64,000 nucleotides of DNA from Cellulomonas sp. ES6. Lineage in GTDB: Bacteria > Actinomycetota > Actinomycetes > Actinomycetales > Cellulomonadaceae. A program made the position numbers and the translations under genes. Where the stretch lies: positions 186,001 through 250,000 of the forward strand of contig NZ_CP125655.1 in NCBI RefSeq assembly GCF_030053835.1, written 5' to 3'. The notes beneath the pieces are model-generated. The model had not been told where the DNA came from. It worked only from the letters and a program-made list of their open reading frames with translations, and did not search any database. Positions 30,311 to 38,648 of the stretch are shown one piece after another. Numbering within the stretch: the first letter of the stretch is position 1; every line of letters starts with the position of its first letter.

Positions 30311-31536
30311 TGGCGGGGACGAAGACGTACGAGTACGTCGTCCGCGACCGAGCGGGCAAGATGGTCAAGGGGCGCATCGACGCGGCGAGCTCGGCCGCGG
30401 TCGCCAACCGTCTGAAGACCATGGGGCTGGCGCCGACGTCGATCACCGAGGTGCAGACGACCGGGCTCCAGCGCGAGATCCACTTGTCGGGCTCAGGGGG
30501 CCGCGTCAAGCTCAAGGACCTTGCCGTGATGGCGCGTCAGCTCGCGACGATGGTCTCGGCGGGGCTCTCACTCATCCGCGCGCTCGGCATCCTCGCGGAC
30601 CAGACGGAGAGCAAGCCGCTCGCCAGAGTGCTCGCGCAGGTCCGTACCGACGTCGAGACGGGGCAGTCGCTGTCCGCCGCCCTGGGCAAGCACCCCACGG
30701 CCTTCCCGCCGCTCATGGTCAACATCGTGCGGGCCGGGGAGGTGGGCGGGTTCCTCGAGCAGGCGCTGCTGTCCGTCGCGGACAACTACGAGTCCGAGGT
30801 CAAGCTCCGCGCCAAGATCAAGTCGGCGATGACGTACCCGGTCGTCGTCTTCGTCATGGCGATCGTCGCGGTCGCGGCGATGCTGATCTTCATCGTGCCG
30901 ATCTTCAAGGACATGTTCGAGGGGATGGGTGGCGAGCTGCCTCTTCCCACGCGGATCCTCGTCTGGTTCTCCCAGGTGATTCGCTGGGTCGGGCCCGCAC
31001 TCGTCGTCGCGGGCATTCTTGGCGCATTCTGGTGGAACCGTCACAAGCACGATGTCGGGGTTCGCAGCCGGGTCGATCCCTGGCGTCTGCGCACGCCGGT
31101 GTTCGGCACGCTCTTCAAGAAGGTGGCGATCTCGCGCTTCGCCCGCAACTTCGGCACCATGCTCGGCGCCGGCGTCCCGATCCTCCAGGCCCTCGAGATC
31201 GTGGGCGAGACGAGCGGCAACTGGGTGATCGAGCGGGCGGTCGCCGACGTGCAGGACAGCGTCCGTCGCGGGGAGTCCCTGACAGGGCCGTTGAGCAGGC
31301 ACGACGTGTTCCCGCCGATGGTCGTCCAGATGCTCGCCGTCGGCGAGGACTCCGGCTCCATCGAGCTGATGCTCGAGAAGATCTCCGAGTTCTACGACCA
31401 GGAGGTCGAGGCCACCACGGAGCAGCTCACGAGCCTCATCGAGCCGTTGATGATCGCGTTCCTCGGCGTGGTGATCGGCGGCATGATCATCGCGCTGTAC
31501 CTGCCGATCTTCAACATCTTCAACCTCGTGGAGTGA
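30310..31536 (+). CDS. pilC: Type IV pilus inner-membrane platform PilC
   Basis: 408 residues with two T2SSF domains and three membrane segments (around TYPVVVFVMAIVAVAAMLIF, VGPALVVAGILGAFWW and MIAFLGVVIGGMIIALYLPI). Repeated motifs such as ARQLATMVSAGLSLIRAL and ARNFGTMLGAGVPILQALE mark the two halves. PilC couples the ATPase motors to pilin insertion. ATG at 30310 overlaps pilT by one base. A small inverted repeat covers the stop (31530-31544). Confidence 0.92.
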   Translation: MAGTKTYEYVVRDRAGKMVKGRIDAASSAAVANRLKTMGLAPTSITEVQTTGLQREIHLSGSGGRVKLKDLAVMARQLATMVSAGLSLIRALGILADQTESKPLARVLAQVRTDVETGQSLSAALGKHPTAFPPLMVNIVRAGEVGGFLEQALLSVADNYESEVKLRAKIKSAMTYPVVVFVMAIVAVAAMLIFIVPIFKDMFEGMGGELPLPTRILVWFSQVIRWVGPALVVAGILGAFWWNRHKHDVGVRSRVDPWRLRTPVFGTLFKKVAISRFARNFGTMLGAGVPILQALEIVGETSGNWVIERAVADVQDSVRRGESLTGPLSRHDVFPPMVVQMLAVGEDSGSIELMLEKISEFYDQEVEATTEQLTSLIEPLMIAFLGVVIGGMIIALYLPIFNIFNLVE

Positions 31537-31657
31537 CTCACTCCTTGGGGTGATGGCGTTCGAGTGAAGAACGGGTGCCAGCACTCAAGGAGCCGGGTGA
31601 CCACGACGATGTAGCGGATGCAGGACCCGGCCGGCAGATGGTTCGCCGGAATTGGCT

Positions 31658-31663
31658 TTGACA
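31658..31663 (+). promoter_or_regulatory. Possible pilA -35 element TTGACA
   Basis: A perfect TTGACA lies 35 nt before the pilin start codon in the 161-bp gap after pilC. At 17 nt spacing the -10 position reads CGATCG, a poor match, so either the promoter needs an activator or another sigma factor is used. Confidence 0.35.
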
Positions 31664-31697
31664 GTTCCCTCCCACACGCTCGATCGAAGGAGCAGCC

Positions 31698-32099
31698 GTG
31701 CTCGCACGCATCCGCAAGTCCATCGAGGAGAAGGACAAGGGCTTCACCCTCGTCGAGCTCCTCGTCGTCGTGATCATCATCGGCATCCTCGCGGCCGTCG
31801 CGATCCCGGTGTACCTCAACCAGCAGAACAAGGCGAAGGACTCGGCCGCGAAGTCGGACCTCGCGAACGCGAAGACCGCCGTCGTCGCAGTGCTCGCCGA
31901 GAACCCCACGGCGGCCATCACCGCCGGCATGAACGTCACGAACGCGCTGATCGGCTTCACGCCGTCGCCGAACGTGACGGTGGTCGTCGACTCCTACGAC
32001 GGGACGGCCGGGACCTTCTGCATCGAGGCCACCTCGGCGACCACGAAGCAGTTCCACACCACGCAGGCGAGCGGCATCTCTGACAACGCGTGCCCGTGA
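31698..32099 (+). CDS. pilA: Major type IV pilin
   Basis: 133 residues. Class III signal peptide with cleavage after Gly15: KDKG/FTLVELLVVV, Glu at +5, then the hydrophobic assembly helix. The mature protein of about 118 residues has two cysteines near the end (FCIEA and NACP) that likely form the C-terminal disulfide loop. GTG start with GAAGGAGCAGCC just upstream. It sits alone between a promoter-like gap and a strong hairpin, as expected for the most abundant pilus subunit. Confidence 0.93.
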   Translation: MLARIRKSIEEKDKGFTLVELLVVVIIIGILAAVAIPVYLNQQNKAKDSAAKSDLANAKTAVVAVLAENPTAAITAGMNVTNALIGFTPSPNVTVVVDSYDGTAGTFCIEATSATTKQFHTTQASGISDNACP

Positions 32100-32114
32100 T
32101 CGAGGGCTGATCCG

Positions 32115-32149
32115 GACGGGTGGGACGTGCTGCGCACGTCCCACCCGTC
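32115..32149 (+). terminator. Strong 16-bp hairpin after pilA
   Basis: Arms 32115-32130 and 32134-32149 are perfect complements with a 3-nt loop, 16 nt past the pilA stop. It probably ends most pilA transcripts and so keeps pilin levels above those of the minor pilins downstream. Confidence 0.8.
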
Positions 32150-32176
32150 GGCCGTTGCGGTGAAGGAGGTCGGAAG

Positions 32177-32605
32177 ATGAGAGCAGAACGCCAGGGGCTG
32201 GCGCAGGACGAGGGTCTCGGGCTCGTCGAGATCGTCGTCGCCATGGTGCTGTTCGGCCTGCTGCTCGCCGTCCTCGCCCCTGCTCTGGTGGGCGCGCTGC
32301 GGGTGTCCAGCACCATGGGCTCGCGGGCCTCGGCGACGCAGCTCGTCGCGGACCAGATGGAACGCGTGCGGACGGTTCCGGCGACATGCGCGGACCTCAC
32401 CGCCTTCGCCGCCCTCACTGCGGTGTCCGACTCCTCGCTCACGCCCCAGACCGACCCGCGCGGCCGGGTCGTGGTCGCCCACCGGGCGCTGACTGGCACG
32501 TGCGCGACAGGCGGGACCGTGAAGTTCCGGTCCTGGGTGACTCCCCAGTCGGACACGACGAAGGTGATCGCGGAGGCCACGACGCTGATCTGGATCACTG
32601 GATGA
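32177..32605 (+). CDS. Minor pilin-like protein (PilV/GspI-type)
   Basis: 142 residues with a prepilin signal: QDEG/LGLVEIVVAMVLFGLL, cleavage after Gly13 and Glu at +5. The globular part has two cysteines (TCADL, GTCATG). Probably primes pilus assembly with the next two proteins. ATG at 32177 with a strong GAAGGAGGT 6 nt upstream, itself just after the pilA terminator. Stop overlaps the next gene (ATGA). Confidence 0.82.
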   Translation: MRAERQGLAQDEGLGLVEIVVAMVLFGLLLAVLAPALVGALRVSSTMGSRASATQLVADQMERVRTVPATCADLTAFAALTAVSDSSLTPQTDPRGRVVVAHRALTGTCATGGTVKFRSWVTPQSDTTKVIAEATTLIWITG

Positions 32606-33186
32606 GCCCCGCGCCGGAGGAACCTGGTCGGTCGCGGGACAGCGGCATGACGCTCGTCGAGCTGCTCGTGGCCATGAGCATCGGGATCGTCGTACTGCTG
32701 CTCGTGGGCGCGACGATGTACCGCACCCTGGTCACCCAGCGCGACGTGACGAGCCTGACGCAGGCGACCAACCAGGCGCAGACCGCGGCGGCGAGCGTGG
32801 AGCGCTCGGTGCGGAACGCCACGGCTGTCAGCCACCTCACGACGCCGTCGGGTGTCGAGATCCTGCGGATGCGCACGCGAACCGGCTCGGCAGGCGGCGC
32901 GAGCACCCGCTGCGAGGCCTACGCCTACGACCCCTCGGCGCACACGCTGCGCCGGACGACCGCCGCATCGGCGATCGACCCGGCCACCTCCTCGACCTGG
33001 TCGCTGATCATCGACAAGGTGTCGCCGTCCACCGGAACGGCCCTGCTGCCACTCACGACGGTGGCGGGCCGTTCCCAGGTGGCCCTGTCCTTCTCCGTCG
33101 CCGCGGGCAAGGTCAAGCCCGTCGAGGTCGAGTCCGTCGTCTACCCCCTACCCAGCTCGGACACCGGGAGCGCCCCATGCTTCTGA
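32602..33186 (+). CDS. Minor pilin-like protein (PilW/GspJ-type)
   Basis: 194 residues. Prepilin signal RDSG/MTLVELLVAMSIGIVVLLL, cleavage after Gly15, Glu at +5. The rest is a beta-rich globular domain. Its place between the PilV-like and PilX-like genes fits the PilW slot of minor-pilin operons. ATG at 32602 overlaps the preceding stop; its last 10 bases overlap the following gene. Confidence 0.82.
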   Translation: MSPAPEEPGRSRDSGMTLVELLVAMSIGIVVLLLVGATMYRTLVTQRDVTSLTQATNQAQTAAASVERSVRNATAVSHLTTPSGVEILRMRTRTGSAGGASTRCEAYAYDPSAHTLRRTTAASAIDPATSSTWSLIIDKVSPSTGTALLPLTTVAGRSQVALSFSVAAGKVKPVEVESVVYPLPSSDTGSAPCF

Positions 33187-35057
33187 CGCTGCGCAGCCTC
33201 CGCCGACGACTTCGGGGTCGTCCCACGGACGAGGGCGTCGCGATGGCCGCCGTCATCGGACTCATGGCCGTAGCGGCCGTGGTCATCATGTCCCTGATGA
33301 CGGCCACCGTGTTCAGCACGGGAGTGACCGTCGCGACCCGGGCGAGTGTGCAGGCCAAGGCGGCGGCCGAGGCGGGCATTGACGCCAGCGCCGCGCTGTT
33401 CAAGGCATCCGGCTGCACGGCCACGGTGCCGGCGGGGACCGACCCCCGCTACACGGTGACCGTGTTCTCGGGCAGCCAGGCGGCGCAGAACACTCCCGGC
33501 TGCACGGGCGGCGACTATAAGAGGGTCGTCTCCGTCGGCCTCGCGTCGACCGCGCCGGTCGCGGGCAACACGTCCGGCCAGTCACGGACGATGGAAGCGG
33601 TCTTCTACCTGCCTGCGGCGCCGGCCCCGTCGCCGGGCTACGCGATCCTCGGCGGCTCCGCGACCAACGCGACCAACAACCTGCAGGTCACGGCCTCGGG
33701 GGACGTGTACGTCACGACGGGGGACTTCGGCTGCTCGGTCGCCGCGACGATCACGGGGTCGCTGTTCGTCCCGGCGGGCAAGGTCATCATGTCGAACGAG
33801 TGCCGCGTCAACGGTGACGTGTACGCCCGCGACGGGGTCACCATGTCCGGTCACGCGTACATCGGTGGGAACGCGGTGGCGCCCGCCGGTGGGCTCACGA
33901 TGTCCGGCGGGGGGTCCGACGCGATCGGCCAGCGCCCGTGGATCGGCGGTTCCGCGAGCGTCTCGGGCGACGTCTCGCTCCAGAGCTCGACCGTCCTGGG
34001 GACCGTCACGAGCTCGGGGGGCATCGGCGACCTCTTCGCGGGCACCCGTGTGGGCGGCGACTTCCGGGTCGCGAAGCGCGTGAAGCTCAACGGGGCTCTC
34101 ACGGTCTCGGGCATGGTGACGTCGCCCCAGGGCTCGTCGGAGTCGTACGGCGCCTTCACGATCGGCTCGCTGCGGGTCGCGTCGCTCGATTCCCTCCAAG
34201 GGGGGTCGCGGATCAACGGCGACGTCATCATCACGTCCACGACCGGTGCGACGACGGGGATGGACGGCAGCATCACCATCACGGGCCAGCTCCGCTCGGC
34301 CGCGCTGTTCAACGCGTGGGCCGACCCGATGATCGGCGGCGCCCGGGTGAGCAGGACCGCGATCAACTCACCCACCGGCGCGTACAGCCGTCAGACGGGT
34401 CTGACGCCGGCCGTCGCGCCCGCCGCGCCGACCACGCAGCCGACGATCGCCTTCCCGCGCGTGACCTTCAAGCCGGCGGACTGGCAGGCGCAGGGCTTCA
34501 CCGTCGTCACCTGGCCTGCCGGGTCTGCCTGCACCGACACGAACAACACGAACTGGATGACCAGCACGCTGTCCGCCTACGGATCGGCCACGGTCGTGGA
34601 CACCCGCACGGCGTGCCCCGGCGGGATCGAGTGGAACAACACCCACGAGATCCGGCTCAAGGCCAACGTCGCGATCATCGCGACCAAGATCAACGCGACG
34701 AACAACTTCTACATCAACTCGGGTGACGGGGCGACGCACACCATGTGGATGATCGTCCCGGCGGCGGACACCGGGGCGATCTGCCAGTACCCGAACAACC
34801 GGGGGACCATCGACTTCACCGTCGGGTACGGCTCGGCGATGCCGCTCATGCTGTACAGCCCGTGCCGCGTCACGCTCACCAACAGCCAGACGTTCCCCGG
34901 TCAGGTCTGGGGAGGGGAGCTGAGCCTGTCGGTGGACACCACGATCACGTACACACCGATCGGCATCCCCGGGGTGACGCTCACACCGGTGGGGTCGCCC
35001 GCGCCTGCCACGCCCACCACGTTGCAGCTGCTGTCGAAGCGCGACGCCACAGGATGA
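33177..35057 (+). CDS. Large PilX-like protein with bactofilin-like repeats
   Basis: 626 residues. A basic N-terminus and one hydrophobic helix (VAMAAVIGLMAVAAVVIMSLM) after Gly20 recall PilX, but Glu at +5 is missing. Residues 170-400 hold repeated short Gly-Asp/Ser-Gly strands (GDVYV, GSLFV, NGDVYA, GGDFRV, NGDVII, TGQLR), the pattern of a bactofilin or polymer-forming right-handed beta-helix. A Pro/Ala/Thr linker leads to a C-terminal region with cysteines (GSACTD, TACPGG, GAICQYP, SPCRVT). It may be a tip or wall-facing component of the pilus. Start overlaps the PilW-like gene. Confidence 0.7.
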   Translation: MLLTLRSLRRRLRGRPTDEGVAMAAVIGLMAVAAVVIMSLMTATVFSTGVTVATRASVQAKAAAEAGIDASAALFKASGCTATVPAGTDPRYTVTVFSGSQAAQNTPGCTGGDYKRVVSVGLASTAPVAGNTSGQSRTMEAVFYLPAAPAPSPGYAILGGSATNATNNLQVTASGDVYVTTGDFGCSVAATITGSLFVPAGKVIMSNECRVNGDVYARDGVTMSGHAYIGGNAVAPAGGLTMSGGGSDAIGQRPWIGGSASVSGDVSLQSSTVLGTVTSSGGIGDLFAGTRVGGDFRVAKRVKLNGALTVSGMVTSPQGSSESYGAFTIGSLRVASLDSLQGGSRINGDVIITSTTGATTGMDGSITITGQLRSAALFNAWADPMIGGARVSRTAINSPTGAYSRQTGLTPAVAPAAPTTQPTIAFPRVTFKPADWQAQGFTVVTWPAGSACTDTNNTNWMTSTLSAYGSATVVDTRTACPGGIEWNNTHEIRLKANVAIIATKINATNNFYINSGDGATHTMWMIVPAADTGAICQYPNNRGTIDFTVGYGSAMPLMLYSPCRVTLTNSQTFPGQVWGGELSLSVDTTITYTPIGIPGVTLTPVGSPAPATPTTLQLLSKRDATG

Positions 35058-35088
35058 ACCGCCTCTGTCAGCGCGCCGGGCGTCCCAC

Positions 35089-35094
35089 TACGGT
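35089..35094 (+). promoter_or_regulatory. pilD -10 box TACGGT, leaderless layout
   Basis: TACGGT is followed by exactly 6 nt and the ATG at 35101. A possible -35 CTGTCA lies at 35065-35070 with an 18-nt spacer. pilD can thus be expressed apart from the pilin genes. Confidence 0.5.
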
Positions 35095-35100
35095 CACCCG

Positions 35101-35895
35101 ATGAGGGTCGAGCTCGTCACCGCAGTGCTGTGCGGCGTGCTCGGCCTCCTGATCGGCTCGTTCCTCAACGTGGTCGTCTGGCGCGTGCCCCGGCGAGAGT
35201 CCGTCGTGGCGCCGCCGAGCGCCTGCCCGCACTGCGGGCACCGCGTGCGTGCGCGGGACAACGTCCCGGTGCTGTCGTGGTTGGTGCTACGGGGCCGTTG
35301 CCGGGACTGCGGTGGACCGATCGCGGTTCGCTACCCCTTGGTGGAGGGCGGGACCGCGGTCGCCTTCGCGGCCGTCGCGTGGGTCACGGGGCCGTCGTGG
35401 ACGCTCCCTGCGCTGCTGTACCTCGCAGCCGCGTCGATCGCGCTCGGGCTGATCGACCTCGACGTGCACCGGCTCCCTGACGCGATCGTGCTCCCCTCGT
35501 ACCCGGTCTCGCTCGCGCTGCTCGCGCTGGCGGCGGCCGACCCGGGTGGGGAGCCGTCCTGGGGTGCGTTCGGTCGAGCTGTGCTGGGCGGGGCGCTCCT
35601 GCTCCTGGCCTACCTCGCGCTCGTCCTGGTGTACCCGGCGGGCATGGGCTTGGGCGACGTCAAGCTGGCCGGCTTGCTCGGCGTGTACCTGGGCTGGTTC
35701 GGCTGGTCCACGCTCGTCGTGGGGTGGTTCGCAGCGTTCCTGCTCGGTGGGCTGTTCGCCGTGGCCCTCGTCGTGCGCGGAGCCGCGGGACGCCGGACGC
35801 AGATCCCGTTCGGTCCCTGGATGCTGCTCGGCGCCTGGCTCGCGCTGCTCGTCGGCGAGCCGGTCGGAGCGTGGTACCTCGGCCTGCTGGGCTGA
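35101..35895 (+). CDS. pilD: Prepilin peptidase/N-methyltransferase
   Basis: Cleaves and N-methylates the prepilins; integral membrane aspartic protease of 264 residues with about seven helices. The methyltransferase zinc cysteines CPHC and CRDC (42/45 and 67/70), the first catalytic Asp in GLIDLDVHRLPD and the second in the GxGD motif GMGLGDVKL are all present. Full length and bifunctional by sequence. Preceded by a likely leaderless promoter. Confidence 0.93.
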   Translation: MRVELVTAVLCGVLGLLIGSFLNVVVWRVPRRESVVAPPSACPHCGHRVRARDNVPVLSWLVLRGRCRDCGGPIAVRYPLVEGGTAVAFAAVAWVTGPSWTLPALLYLAAASIALGLIDLDVHRLPDAIVLPSYPVSLALLALAAADPGGEPSWGAFGRAVLGGALLLLAYLALVLVYPAGMGLGDVKLAGLLGVYLGWFGWSTLVVGWFAAFLLGGLFAVALVVRGAAGRRTQIPFGPWMLLGAWLALLVGEPVGAWYLGLLG

Positions 35896-35979
35896 GCGGC
35901 TGACGTCCGCCTGCGCTCCTCAAGCGCGCGGGGTGCGCTGCCGATAGGTGCTCTAGTCCACCACCGGGAGGAGGAGCAC

Positions 35980-37044
35980 GTGGCCGCACCGCGCGTCATC
36001 GGACTCGACATCGGCACCAGTGCGGTCCGGGCAGCAGAAGTCGCGCTGGCCCCGGCCGGGAAGCGCGTCAGAGCGGGCGCCACCCTCACCCGCTTCGGAT
36101 CGCAGCCGCTCCCGCCCGGAGCGGTGCGCGACGGCGAGGTCGCGGAGCCGGAGATCGTCGCCGGGGCCATCCGGCGGCTGTGGGCGGAGCAGCGCTTCTC
36201 CTCGAAGGACGTCGCCATCGGCGTCGGCAACCAGCGCGTCATCGTCCGCGAGCTCGACCTGCCCTGGATGCCGCCGGACCAGATCCGCGCCGCACTCCCG
36301 TTCCAGGTGCAGGAGCTCCTCCCGATGCCGATCGACGAGGCGCTCCTCGACTACTTCCCGACAGGCCAGAGCGACAGTGCGCAGGGTCGGGTCATGCACG
36401 GGATGCTGGTGGCCGCGCAGCGGGACACCGTCCGGGCGAACGTCATGGCGGTCGAGTCCGCGGGCCTGCGTCCGCTGATGGTCGACCTGTCGGCCTTCGC
36501 CCTCATGCGCGCCGTTGTCCGCGGTCAGTACGCCGGGCGCGTGGTGGGTGTCGTCGAGATCGGCGCCAGCACCACGCAGGTCGTGGTCGCCGCTCACGGG
36601 GTCCCGCGCCTGGTCCGGACGATCCCGCTCGGCGGCCAGCAGGTCACGACCGCGCTGGCCTCTCGCCTCGGCATCGCGGCGCCCGAGGCGGAGAACCTCA
36701 AGCGAGAGGCCGGTATCGGGTTCCAGGCGCCGCCGGAGCTGCAGAGCGCGGGCGACGTCATCTCGTCGGTGGTCACCGGCCTCGTCGAGGCGATCCGCAA
36801 CACGTTCGTGTACTACCAGGGCAACCACCCCGGAGCGGGGATCGAGGGCGTGCTGCTCACCGGCGGCGGCGCGCACCTCCCGGGCTTCGGTCAGTTCCTC
36901 GCGAGCGCGAGCAGGCTGCCCGTCGCGTACGGCGACGTCCTGGCGGACGTCCGGGTCGAGAAGGCGGTCGCGCCGATGATCGGGGACGGGATGGGCACGA
37001 TGATGGCGATGCCGCTCGGGCTGGCCTACGGAGCGGCGGCATGA
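35980..37044 (+). CDS. pilM: Type IV pilus protein PilM (actin-like)
   Basis: 354 residues. FtsA/actin-like ATPase fold: IGLDIGTSAVRAAEV at the start (phosphate 1), GVVEIGASTTQVVV (phosphate 2) and LLTGGGAHLPGF (adenosine site). PilM sits on the cytoplasmic side and binds the PilN N-terminus to align the machine. GTG at 35980 with an excellent GGGAGGAGGAG. Stop overlaps pilN (ATGA). Confidence 0.9.
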   Translation: MAAPRVIGLDIGTSAVRAAEVALAPAGKRVRAGATLTRFGSQPLPPGAVRDGEVAEPEIVAGAIRRLWAEQRFSSKDVAIGVGNQRVIVRELDLPWMPPDQIRAALPFQVQELLPMPIDEALLDYFPTGQSDSAQGRVMHGMLVAAQRDTVRANVMAVESAGLRPLMVDLSAFALMRAVVRGQYAGRVVGVVEIGASTTQVVVAAHGVPRLVRTIPLGGQQVTTALASRLGIAAPEAENLKREAGIGFQAPPELQSAGDVISSVVTGLVEAIRNTFVYYQGNHPGAGIEGVLLTGGGAHLPGFGQFLASASRLPVAYGDVLADVRVEKAVAPMIGDGMGTMMAMPLGLAYGAAA

Positions 37045-37739
37045 CCGCCACCGTGGAGCGTCAGGGCTCCGACACCGTCGTCGCGCCGTCCCTGACGCCG
37101 ATGGTGCCGCGTGTCAACCTGCTGCCGCCCGAGGTCCGGGAGGCGCGCGAGCTCAGTCGCGTGCGTCGCTGGCTGGCCATCGGCATCCTCGGCGTGCTGG
37201 GGGTCTGCGGCCTCGCGTGGGGTGCCTCGCTCGTGGTCGCGGCCGACGCGCAGGACGAGCTCGTGATGGCGCAGGCCGAGACCGGCCGGATCGCCGCCGA
37301 CACGCAGCAGTACGCGGATCTCCAGCGCACGCAGACCGAGCTCGCCCGCGCGACCGACCTGCGTCGCATCGCGATGACGACCGACGTCGAGTGGAGCCAG
37401 TACCTCTGGTCGCTGGCCGTCACGGCGCCGGAGGGTGTGACGTTCGAGTCGATCGGGCTGCAGGCGGACTCGGTGGTCGGCACCCAGGAACAGCTGGTGA
37501 CGCCGGAGTCGACGACCGAGGGCTTCGGGTCGGTGACCGTCGTCGCGCGCTCGTCGACGCTCCCGGACACGTCGGCCTGGGTCGAGCAGCTGCTCACCGT
37601 GCCGGGTGTGGTCGACGCGTGGGTCGGCTCGGCGACGTACAGCGGGGAGGACGGCACGATCTTCTACCGCGTGCAGCTCACGGCGACGCTGACCGAGGAC
37701 GCGATGTCGGGCCGATTCTCCCCCGAGAAGGAGGGCTGA
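37041..37739 (+). CDS. pilN: Type IV pilus protein PilN
   Basis: 232 residues. The conserved PilM-binding motif VNLLPPEVREARE lies at about residue 25, followed by one membrane helix (LAIGILGVLGVCGLAWGASL), a coiled coil and a small ferredoxin-like domain. Joins PilM to PilO across the membrane. Followed 3 bp later by pilO. Confidence 0.85.
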   Translation: MTATVERQGSDTVVAPSLTPMVPRVNLLPPEVREARELSRVRRWLAIGILGVLGVCGLAWGASLVVAADAQDELVMAQAETGRIAADTQQYADLQRTQTELARATDLRRIAMTTDVEWSQYLWSLAVTAPEGVTFESIGLQADSVVGTQEQLVTPESTTEGFGSVTVVARSSTLPDTSAWVEQLLTVPGVVDAWVGSATYSGEDGTIFYRVQLTATLTEDAMSGRFSPEKEG

Positions 37740-37742
37740 GCC

Positions 37743-38573
37743 GTGGCCACACGCAAGACCTGGGCCGCGGGGGCCGGCGTGCTCTCCGCCGGGCTGATGG
37801 CTGGGACGTGGTTCCTGGGCGTCTCGCCGGCGCTCTCCGACGCCTCCGACACACGCATCCAGACGGAGTCGGTCGAGGCGCAGAACGCGGGGCTGCAGGC
37901 GAAGCTCGACGCGCTCGTCGCGGACGCCCCGAACTTGTCCCAGTACGAGGCGCAGCTCGAGACGCTGCGCGCGGGGATCCCGACCGACGCCGACCTGACC
38001 GAGTACCTGCGGCGCATCGACGAGGTGGCAGCCGCGCGCGGCGTGACCGTCACCTCTGTCACCCCTGGCGTCCCGACAGGTGTCGTCCCGAGCCAGTCGC
38101 AGCTCGACGGGTCGGCGGCTCCGGCCGACGGTGCCGCTCCGACCGACGGGGCGACCGCGACCCCCGCTCCCAGCGCGACGCCCGGTACCGAGCAGGACGA
38201 AGCGCAGAGCCAGGCGCTCGCACAGGCGATGGCGGAGCTCGCGTCCCAGCTCGACGGGTTCCAGGCGGTCCCGATCTCGCTCACGGTGATGGGTTCCTTC
38301 CCGGCGACGACCGGGTTCGTCGGCGATCTGCAGTCCGCCGACGGTCGGCTCCTGCTGGTCACGGACGTGACCGTCACGGGTCAGCCGGAGCAGGCCGCGA
38401 GCGACGGGCGTCCTGCGACGCAGGAGGGCGACGCGGAGGTCGTGCTCTCCGGGTACCTGTTCGTGCTCGACGACCCGCGCCCCGATGACGGCGCCGACGA
38501 CGACGGCACCTCCCCGCCGTCGGTGGAGCCGCAGGACTCCAGCCCTCTGTCGGGCGGTACCGCGGGGGCCTGA
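37743..38573 (+). CDS. pilO: Type IV pilus protein PilO
   Basis: 276 residues: an N-terminal membrane helix (AGVLSAGLMAGTWFLGVSPAL), a coiled coil (TESVEAQNAGLQAKLDALV) and two domains separated by an Ala/Thr/Pro-rich insert (about 120-150). C-terminal tail acidic. Low overall conservation, but the position after pilMN and the layout fit PilO. There is no pilP or pilQ, as expected for a single-membrane cell. Ends the pilus locus. Confidence 0.8.
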   Translation: MATRKTWAAGAGVLSAGLMAGTWFLGVSPALSDASDTRIQTESVEAQNAGLQAKLDALVADAPNLSQYEAQLETLRAGIPTDADLTEYLRRIDEVAAARGVTVTSVTPGVPTGVVPSQSQLDGSAAPADGAAPTDGATATPAPSATPGTEQDEAQSQALAQAMAELASQLDGFQAVPISLTVMGSFPATTGFVGDLQSADGRLLLVTDVTVTGQPEQAASDGRPATQEGDAEVVLSGYLFVLDDPRPDDGADDDGTSPPSVEPQDSSPLSGGTAGA

Positions 38574-38581
38574 CCCCCTCC

Positions 38582-38616
38582 CCGCGCCCCGGCCCACCCC
38601 GTGGACCGGGGCGCGG
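38582..38616 (+). terminator. 11-bp hairpin closing the pilus locus
   Basis: Arms 38582-38592 and 38606-38616 are perfect complements with a 13-nt loop that can itself fold (CCAC/GTGG). It lies 9 nt past pilO and 33 nt before aroC. Confidence 0.65.
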
Positions 38617-38648
38617 TGCTGCCCGCCCGACATGGGAGGATCGCGACC

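Noticed and set aside
31530..31544. Inverted repeat GGAGTGA-C-TCACTCC over the pilC stop as a terminator
   Set aside because: Only about 5 bp can pair with a real loop, and no T-run follows; too weak to call.
31563..31588. GAGTG...CACTC spacing after pilC as a CIRCE (HrcA) site
   Set aside because: Arms are in the wrong order for CIRCE and no chaperone gene follows.
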